Source: an uncultured Eubacteriales bacterium (GTDB lineage Bacteria > Bacillota > Clostridia > Tissierellales > Peptoniphilaceae). Taken from it: a stretch of DNA of 64,000 bases. A program made the translations under genes and the position numbers. The stretch is from the NCBI GenBank assembly GCA_902488815.1, contig CABTXP010000001.1, positions 60,970-124,969 on the forward strand, written 5' to 3'. The first letter of the stretch is position 1; each line of letters opens with the position of its first letter. Below the pieces are notes generated by a model, which saw only the letters and a program-made list of their open reading frames with translations, did not search any database and was not told the origin of the DNA. Shown piece after piece: positions 58,704-64,000 of this stretch.

Positions 58704-59288
58704 ATGGAAGACAAAAAAGTAAGTGTGTATGGAACAACTTTAAAAATTATTTCTCAAATGGAAAATCTAATTGCCACCTCGTCAGGCAAAGCCATCCTTG
58801 CCAACATTAGAAATTCCGTCGGCAAAACTCCCGGCGAATCCATGGAAGTTTGGAAGATTTTATTTGAAAACATGCCGGAAGAATTTTTGGGACGAAGTGA
58901 GAATCTCACAAATGAAGAAAAATCAATTTTGGCGGCAATTCAACTTTTTGCCATTCAACAACAGGGCAAGGAAAAATCCTGTAACTCCACGGAAGTTAAA
59001 AACATGGGAAGCTCCCTTGCTCACTTGAGAGGCAAAGACAATACCGTGGCAAGTGACAGAAGATTTAACACAATGGTAACTTCCGACAGCTTTGAAGAGT
59101 TAATTTACCACCTGAGACAATTGGTTAAACTATTAAGCTCAAGGGAAAAAGAAGCAAAAGTAAATTATCCTAAGCTTGCGGAAGACCTCTATTGGTTCAG
59201 CAGAGGATATAGAGACAGCGTGAGAATAGGTTGGTCGAGATCATATTACAGTTATAGAAGTGAAAATAAAGAGATTGAGGAGAAATAA
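58704..59288 (+). CDS. casB: Cascade small subunit Cse2/CasB
   Basis: Small, all-helical subunit (194 residues) that forms the belly of Cascade and stabilises the displaced DNA strand. Visible family features are SGKAILANIRNSVGKTPGES near residue 28, ILAAIQLFAIQQQG near 75 and FEELIYHLRQLVKLL near 132, rich in basic residues at the DNA-facing surface. It ends overlapping the ribosome binding site of cas7 (stop at the A of the next start). A strong AGAGGTGAAA precedes the ATG. Confidence 0.92.
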   Translation: MEDKKVSVYGTTLKIISQMENLIATSSGKAILANIRNSVGKTPGESMEVWKILFENMPEEFLGRSENLTNEEKSILAAIQLFAIQQQGKEKSCNSTEVKNMGSSLAHLRGKDNTVASDRRFNTMVTSDSFEELIYHLRQLVKLLSSREKEAKVNYPKLAEDLYWFSRGYRDSVRIGWSRSYYSYRSENKEIEEK

Positions 59289-59289
59289 A

Positions 59290-60360
59290 ATGAATAATAA
59301 AAGAATATATGTTGACGTAAATGCAATACAAACTTTGCCCCCTTCAAATATAAACAGAGACGACACAGGCAGTCCCAAGACGGCACAATACGGCGGAGTT
59401 ATTAGAGCAAGAGTAAGTTCACAGTCTTGGAAAAAGGCAATGAGAGATTATTTTTACAACAACAGCGAATTTGAAAACATCGGCGTAAGAACTTTGGAAA
59501 TTGTAAAATATCTTGCAGAAGAAATTAAGAGATTAAAACCGTCTCTTACAGATGAAGATGCTTTAAATTTGGCAAACGAAACATTTAAAGCGGCAGGCAT
59601 AGGAACAAAGGACAACAAGGCAAAGGCGTTGTTCTTCTTAGGCAAGAGCCAAAGAGATGCCCTTGCAAAGGCTGCAATTGACGGCGAAAAAAACAAGAAA
59701 AAACTACAAGACATACTGAGTTCAAACCCTGCCATAGACATAGCCCTCTTCGGCAGAATGGTAGCAGATGATCAAAACTTAAATGAAGATGCATCGGCAC
59801 AAGTAGCTCACGCAATATCAACTCACCAAGTTTCAAATGAATATGACTTTTTCACTGCAGTAGATGACATATCAAAAGAAGAATCACAAGGTGCGGGAAT
59901 GTTGGGTACGGTAGAATACAACTCCTCCACACTTTACAGATACGCAAATGTTGCGGCACATGAACTGTTAAACCAATTGGGAAGTGTGGAAGATACAGTA
60001 GGAGCAATAAGACTTTTTGTAGAGGCCTTTGCAAAATCTCTCCCCACAGGCAAGGTAAATACCTTTGCAAATCAAACTCTGCCTCAAGCAATACTTGTGA
60101 CAATAAGAGATGACAGACCTGTAAACTTGGTAAGCGCCTTTGAAGAACCTGTAAGGTCGAATGACGGCTATGCAGAAAAATCTATTAAAAAACTTTTAAA
60201 AGAAGAAGAAAAAGTCTTAAAGTTTGTAAACAAACCTCTACACACCTACTACATTACCATGGCGGACATGGGAGAAAAAATCGAAGGAGAATACGATACA
60301 TTTGAAGAGCTGTTAAATGAATTTTCAAAGGACCTTGAAGCAAATCTAAAAGACAGGTGA
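59290..60360 (+). CDS. casC: Cascade backbone subunit Cas7e/CasC (Cse4)
   Basis: Forms the six-copy backbone that holds the crRNA, 356 residues. The family start NKRIYVDVNAIQTLPPSNIN is followed by the thumb-contact stretch NRDDTGSPKTAQYGGVIRARVSSQSWK (in part) typical of Cse4. The GGVxRARVSSQ motif near residue 36 is diagnostic. DIALFGRMVADD near 145 and GAGMLGTVEYNSSTLYRY near 200 follow. The ATG at 59290 has GAGGAG upstream; a longer in-frame reading begins inside cse2. It overlaps cas5 by a few bases. Confidence 0.95.
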   Translation: MNNKRIYVDVNAIQTLPPSNINRDDTGSPKTAQYGGVIRARVSSQSWKKAMRDYFYNNSEFENIGVRTLEIVKYLAEEIKRLKPSLTDEDALNLANETFKAAGIGTKDNKAKALFFLGKSQRDALAKAAIDGEKNKKKLQDILSSNPAIDIALFGRMVADDQNLNEDASAQVAHAISTHQVSNEYDFFTAVDDISKEESQGAGMLGTVEYNSSTLYRYANVAAHELLNQLGSVEDTVGAIRLFVEAFAKSLPTGKVNTFANQTLPQAILVTIRDDRPVNLVSAFEEPVRSNDGYAEKSIKKLLKEEEKVLKFVNKPLHTYYITMADMGEKIEGEYDTFEELLNEFSKDLEANLKDR

Positions 60361-60365
60361 TAAAA

Positions 60366-61028
60366 GTGAAGACAATATTGTTAAAGTTTTCCGCACCTCT
60401 CCAAGCATACGGCACTTCCTCCCACTTTGAGACGAGACACACCGACTACTACCCATCCAAAAGTGCGGTAATCGGAATAATCGCCGGAAGCTTGGGCTAT
60501 AGAAGAGACGAAACCGAAAAAATAAAAAGGCTTAAGGACATAAATTTTGCCGTGAGAGTAGATCAGGAAGGCACACTTTTAAGAGACTATCACACCGCCA
60601 AAAAATATAAAGCAAACGGTGACTTTGAAAGAACATATGTGACAAACAGATACTACCTTCAAGACGCAGTCTTTGTCGTGGGAATCTCAAGTGAAGACGA
60701 GAGCCTAATGGCGGAAATAGAAGAAGGATTAAAATATCCTTACTTCCAAAACTTCTTGGGCAAGAGATCACTCCCTCCCACGGCGGACTATATATTAGGC
60801 GTAAGTGACAAAGAACTAATAGAAGCACTCTCTGAAACAAAGTGGCAGGCAAGTGATTGGTACAAAAAGAAAAACAAAAACACAAATAAAATATCAATAT
60901 ATGCCGACAGTCACTTGGTAAAATCAAAGACAAATACCTTGAGAAAAGACGACTTCCTATCCTTTTCAAATTTAAGCAGAGAGCACGCGTTCAGATACGA
61001 AGGCAAAATAGAAATAGAAGTAAGGTGA
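60366..61028 (+). CDS. casD: Cascade subunit Cas5e/CasD
   Basis: Caps the 5' handle of the crRNA in Cascade, 220 residues. The RAMP-type N-terminus KTILLKFSAPLQAYGTSSHF is typical of Cas5e, followed by the conserved YPSKSAVIGIIAGSLGYRRD near residue 32. The GTG at 60366 is chosen because AGGTGA lies 4 nt upstream and the product then starts like other Cas5e proteins; a GTG 9 nt earlier overlaps the cas7 stop and is an alternative. The gene is 4 nt before cas6e. Confidence 0.93.
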   Translation: MKTILLKFSAPLQAYGTSSHFETRHTDYYPSKSAVIGIIAGSLGYRRDETEKIKRLKDINFAVRVDQEGTLLRDYHTAKKYKANGDFERTYVTNRYYLQDAVFVVGISSEDESLMAEIEEGLKYPYFQNFLGKRSLPPTADYILGVSDKELIEALSETKWQASDWYKKKNKNTNKISIYADSHLVKSKTNTLRKDDFLSFSNLSREHAFRYEGKIEIEVR

Positions 61029-61032
61029 AGAA

Positions 61033-61671
61033 ATGTATCTTACAAGAGTAAAAATAGAGACAAGGGACCGTAAAAAATTAAAAGATTTGGTACACATCAC
61101 ATCAATTCACGGCTGGATCGAAAACTGTTTTCCGAAAGAAATGGAAGAAAAAACTCGCAGCCGAAAACTTTGGCGAATCGACGAACTGAGAAACGAAAAA
61201 TATCTACTGTTATTAAGTGAGACACCGCCTGAAGCGGAAGTGTTGGAAAGATACGGCGTCCCCGGCACTGTACAGACGACGGACTACGACAAGCTTTTAA
61301 ATCTTTTGGAAAAAGGAAAGAGAGCAAGGTTCAGAATAACATTAAATCCCGTAAAATCTCTTACCAACGAAGACAAAGACAAGAGAGGCATAATAGTCCC
61401 CTGTCAAAGTATAGAAGACCAGGGAAAATATTTTTTGGAAAGAACCGAAAAAAACGGATTCGCAGTAGAAGAAAATGAATTTCGCATAGTGGAAAAAGGA
61501 TATGTAGAACTTTGGAAAAAAGGCCATCAAAGAGTAAAACTTTCAAAGGCCACATACCAAGGCACACTTACAATCACTGATGTAGAAAAATTTAAAAAGA
61601 CCCTCATAGAAGGCATGGGCAAAAAGAAAGCCTACGGATTCGGCCTCATGACAATAATCTTAGAGGCGTAA
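61033..61671 (+). CDS. casE: CRISPR RNA endonuclease Cas6e/CasE (Cse3)
   Basis: Cuts the pre-crRNA at the base of the repeat hairpin and stays bound in Cascade, 212 residues. It has the two ferredoxin-like folds of Cse3. The N-terminus has MYLTRVKIE, and the active-site His is probably in VHITSIHGWIENCFP near residues 22-28. The glycine-rich C-terminal loop is GMGKKKAYGFGLMTIIL near 194, the Cas6 signature. Its substrate would be the 28-base palindromic repeat at the window end. Confidence 0.93.
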   Translation: MYLTRVKIETRDRKKLKDLVHITSIHGWIENCFPKEMEEKTRSRKLWRIDELRNEKYLLLLSETPPEAEVLERYGVPGTVQTTDYDKLLNLLEKGKRARFRITLNPVKSLTNEDKDKRGIIVPCQSIEDQGKYFLERTEKNGFAVEENEFRIVEKGYVELWKKGHQRVKLSKATYQGTLTITDVEKFKKTLIEGMGKKKAYGFGLMTIILEA

Positions 61672-61672
61672 A

Positions 61673-62608
61673 ATGAATCAGCAAGGCGCAAAAAAGACAA
61701 GCCTAAGAGAGCTTCCCAAAATTTCCGACAGAGTAAGCTACATATACATTGAACACGCCAAAATAAACAGACAGGACAGCGCCATAACAGTCTTGACAGA
61801 CAAAGGCATGGTAAAAATACCGGCGGCAATGATAGGCATACTCATGTTAGGACCCGGCACAGACATAACACACAGAGCCGTGGAATTAATCGGAGATACC
61901 GGCACATGTATAGTGTGGGTCGGCGAAAGAGGCGTGAGAAACTACGCAAACGCAAGACCCCTTGCCCACTCCACAAAGCTCTTGGAACAACAGGCCAAAC
62001 TTTTTTCAAATACCAAATCAAGACTGAGAGTCGCAAGAAACATGTATCAAATGAGATATAGAGACGAAAACCCCAACGCACTTACCATGCAGCAACTGCG
62101 AGGCAGAGAAGGAGCAAGAGTAAGACAAATCTACAGACTATACTCCAAAAAATATAAAGTTGAATGGGACGGCAGAGAATATGAAGTAGATGACTACGAA
62201 TCGGGCACGGCAGTAAACAAAGCCTTGTCCTCGGCAAACGTCTCACTCTACGGCCTTGTCCACAGCATAACCGTAGCCCTTGGCATGTCCCCGGGGCTCG
62301 GGTTTGTACATCAAGGACACGACAGAGCCTTCGTCTATGACATAGCGGATTTGTATAAAGCCGAATACACCATACCCCTGTCCTTTCAAATCGCAGCGGA
62401 ATATGGCGACACAGAAGACGTAGGCACAATCGCGCGGCAAAAATTAAGAGACAAAATAGCCGAAGGAAAACTCATGCCCCAAATCGTAAAAGACATTCAA
62501 TATCTCATGGAAATAGAAGCAGAAGAGCAAATTGAAATAGAGAGCATGAGCCTTTGGGACGAAAAAGCAGAAAAAGTAGAATATGGAGTAAACTATAGCG
62601 AGGAATAA
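61673..62608 (+). CDS. cas1: CRISPR integrase Cas1, type I-E
   Basis: Catalytic subunit of spacer integration, 311 residues. The N-terminal beta domain has RVSYIYIEHAKINRQDSAIT. The alpha domain carries the metal ligands: Glu in LRGREGARVRQIY near residue 142, His in GLGFVHQGHDRAFVYDI near 213, and Asp in DIADLYKAE near 223. The I-E type is indicated by GDTGTCIVWVGERG near 80. It starts 1 nt after the cas6e stop. cas2 begins directly at its stop (TAAATG). Confidence 0.96.
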   Translation: MNQQGAKKTSLRELPKISDRVSYIYIEHAKINRQDSAITVLTDKGMVKIPAAMIGILMLGPGTDITHRAVELIGDTGTCIVWVGERGVRNYANARPLAHSTKLLEQQAKLFSNTKSRLRVARNMYQMRYRDENPNALTMQQLRGREGARVRQIYRLYSKKYKVEWDGREYEVDDYESGTAVNKALSSANVSLYGLVHSITVALGMSPGLGFVHQGHDRAFVYDIADLYKAEYTIPLSFQIAAEYGDTEDVGTIARQKLRDKIAEGKLMPQIVKDIQYLMEIEAEEQIEIESMSLWDEKAEKVEYGVNYSEE

Positions 62609-63499
62609 ATGCCCTTTACAGTAATAACCCTGAAAAAAGTCCCGCCCTATATGCGAGGAGACTTGACAAAATGGATGCAGGAAATCGACACGGGAGTCTA
62701 TATCGGAAACTTCAACACCAAAATAAGAGAAGAACTTTGGAAAAGAGTAAAAGAAAATGTAGGAGAAGGAGAAGCAACCATCTCCTACACCTACCGAAAT
62801 GAAATAGGCTACAAATTCGAAACCCTAAACACCCAAAGAGAAGAAATAGACTTTGAAGGCATACCCTTGGTCTTAATAAAAAAAGAAGAAGAGCAGCAGG
62901 AAGAGATAAAAGAAAACTTCAGCAAGGCATCCAAGACCCATAAAGCAAGAAAATATTCGCAAATAAAAACAAAAAGCGAAGAAGTTCCCTTGTCCTATGT
63001 GGTAATAGACATAGAGACAGACGGCCTAAGCAAAGAAAAAAATAAAATATTGGAAATAGGTGCCGTAAAAATTATAAGAGGACAGAAGACAACCTTTGAA
63101 AGACAAATAAAATACGAAGGAAAATTGCCGAGAGAAATAAAAGAACTCACAGGCATAAGAGAAGAAGAACTAGCAAAAGGAGTTGGATTAAAAGAGGCAC
63201 TCAAAGACCTTGCCGAATTTGTAGGGGAAAATAAAATCGCAGGGTACAACGTGAGATTTGACATGGAATTTATAAACGAAAACATGTCAAGAGAAGAACT
63301 CCCAAAACTCACAAACAAACTCTACGACATAATGAAGTATGTAAAAAAAGAAAAAGAATTTCAAAAAGACTACAAGCTCTCCACAACATTAAAAAGTTAT
63401 GGAATAGAAAAAGAAGTCCCCCACAGAGCCCTCTTAGATGCAGAGCTCACATATGAATTGTCGATGAAAGTGAATAAATTTAAAGAAAGCATAAAATAG
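62609..63499 (+). CDS. cas2: Cas2e fused to a DEDDh (DnaQ-like) exonuclease
   Basis: A 296-residue fusion. Residues 1-95 are Cas2e (MPFTVITLKKVPPYMRGDLT, GVYIGNFNTKIREELWKRV), the structural partner of Cas1. A lysine/glutamate-rich linker covers about 96-128. Residues 129-296 are a 3'-5' exonuclease with all DEDDh residues: VVIDIETDG (Asp, Glu), GYNVRFDMEFIN (Asp) and HRALLDAELTYEL (His, Asp). Known relatives, for example in Streptococcus thermophilus I-E loci, trim pre-spacers to length. It lies 29 nt upstream of the first CRISPR repeat. Confidence 0.95.
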   Translation: MPFTVITLKKVPPYMRGDLTKWMQEIDTGVYIGNFNTKIREELWKRVKENVGEGEATISYTYRNEIGYKFETLNTQREEIDFEGIPLVLIKKEEEQQEEIKENFSKASKTHKARKYSQIKTKSEEVPLSYVVIDIETDGLSKEKNKILEIGAVKIIRGQKTTFERQIKYEGKLPREIKELTGIREEELAKGVGLKEALKDLAEFVGENKIAGYNVRFDMEFINENMSREELPKLTNKLYDIMKYVKKEKEFQKDYKLSTTLKSYGIEKEVPHRALLDAELTYELSMKVNKFKESIK

Positions 63500-63528
63500 G
63501 AACGGCTAAAAATGAGGAAAAACTATCT
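63500..63528 (+). other. Short CRISPR leader-side spacer
   Basis: Only 29 bases separate the cas2 stop from the first repeat. They are purine- and A-rich but hold no clear promoter; any leader promoter must extend into the cas2 3' end. Confidence 0.5.
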
Positions 63529-64000
63529 ATAGTCCCCGCATGCGCGGGGGTGATCCTTATCTCCACCATAAGCAAAAGCCTGCTTGAACATAGTCCCCGC
63601 ATGCGCGGGGGTGATCCCGCACATTTGTCTTAAAAGAATTTTATTTTTTAATAGTCCCCGCATGCGCGGGGGTGATCCTTATCCAAGGATTGCGATATTT
63701 ACGGACACGCTATAGTCCCCGCATGCGCGGGGGTGATCCTACTCAAGCAACAGTTGAGCGGAACATTTTAGAATAGTCCCCGCATGCGCGGGGGTGATCC
63801 TAAAGACGTGGAATACTTCGGCAAGGAGTCATCATAGTCCCCGCATGCGCGGGGGTGATCCAATTATTGGATCCCTCATGACTCTTTGAACGTCATAGTC
63901 CCCGCATGCGCGGGGGTGATCCCGTGTTACCAACCACGCTGTAAAAGTATGTAAAATAGTCCCCGCATGCGCGGGGGTGATCCCAATGTTCTTTCATCTT
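63529..64000 (+). CRISPR. Type I-E CRISPR array, 8 repeats visible, open at the right edge
   Basis: Eight identical 28-base repeats start at 63529, 63590, 63651, 63712, 63773, 63834, 63895 and 63956. The exact 61-base period gives seven full 33-base spacers, and a partial eighth runs off the end. The repeat begins ATAGTCCCCGCATG and ends GGGGGTGATCC. Its core CCCCGC / GCGGGG forms a six-pair hairpin with an ATGC loop, the Cas6e substrate. The GTGATCC end is shared with I-E repeats such as those of Streptococcus thermophilus. The orientation matches the cas genes, so the cas2 side is leader-proximal. All spacers differ, and none matches the rest of the window by eye. Confidence 0.98.

Noticed and set aside
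63529..64000. Self-targeting spacers
   Set aside because: Reading each 33-base spacer against the window found no matching stretch beyond short chance words.
1..64000. tRNA or rRNA genes
   Set aside because: No T-loop GTTCRANNC with matching acceptor stem and no conserved rRNA segment was found on either strand.

Overview
The window comes from an AT-rich, Gram-positive, obligately anaerobic Firmicute. Rubrerythrin, a flavodiiron protein, 4Fe-4S-type serine dehydratase, formyl-THF ligase with histidine breakdown, three SLH-domain surface proteins and WalRK with YycH/YycI all fit the Tissierellia, most likely a Peptoniphilaceae member (Peptoniphilus, Fenollaria or a relative). The family is an inference from gene content; no rRNA or tRNA gene is present to settle it.

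Layout. From 1 to about 21000 everything is on the minus strand. The first block holds a peptide ABC transporter (permeases plus lipoprotein), murA, a glutaredoxin-like protein and the Bacillus-like block metG-tatD-rnmV-rsmA. Next come a universal stress protein, an SLH protein, a membrane-anchored rhodanese lacking its catalytic Cys, and a YabE-like DUF348/G5/3D protein. After these lies a tightly packed run of ten genes: hisS-hutH-ftcD-fhs-fchA-rnhA-dCMP deaminase-mscL-patatin-NUDIX. From 21143 to 30876 the plus strand carries a zinc metallopeptidase, a 1945-residue SLH protein with OB-fold repeats and a PHP/CehA-type domain, a TtcA-like PP-loop protein, exodeoxyribonuclease III and a flavodiiron protein.

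From about 30900 to 35870 the window turns into a mosaic. Small gene cassettes (a 38-residue membrane peptide, an RHH protein and a charged protein; a class V aminotransferase; an ECF sigma factor with its DUF4179 anti-sigma) are separated by hairpin repeats with GGGGACATTC / GTGTGTCCCC arms. Three of these repeats are complete 181-189 bp composites with inverted hairpin ends. The mosaic ends at pstA; pstSCA is present but no pstB or phoU follows. pstS encodes a circularly permuted phosphate-binding protein behind a Pho-box-like array.

From 38790 to 50759 the plus strand carries rubrerythrin, a MATE exporter, a HAD phosphatase, serine dehydratase sdaAB-sdaAA, then walR-walK-yycH-yycI followed directly by a class I amidotransferase-like peptidase, an Asp/Glu racemase and an ATP-grasp ligase, which together suggest D-amino-acid handling for peptidoglycan. 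The YabE-like gene at 10389-11414 has a consensus sigma-A promoter surrounded by four TGTWAH-N5-TGTWAH sites, so a likely WalR target lies in the same window as walRK. After a minus-strand beta-helix/SLH surface protein, the window closes with a complete type I-E CRISPR-Cas locus (cas3, cse1, cse2, cas7, cas5, cas6e, cas1, cas2 fused to a DEDDh exonuclease) and eight repeats of an array that runs off the right edge.
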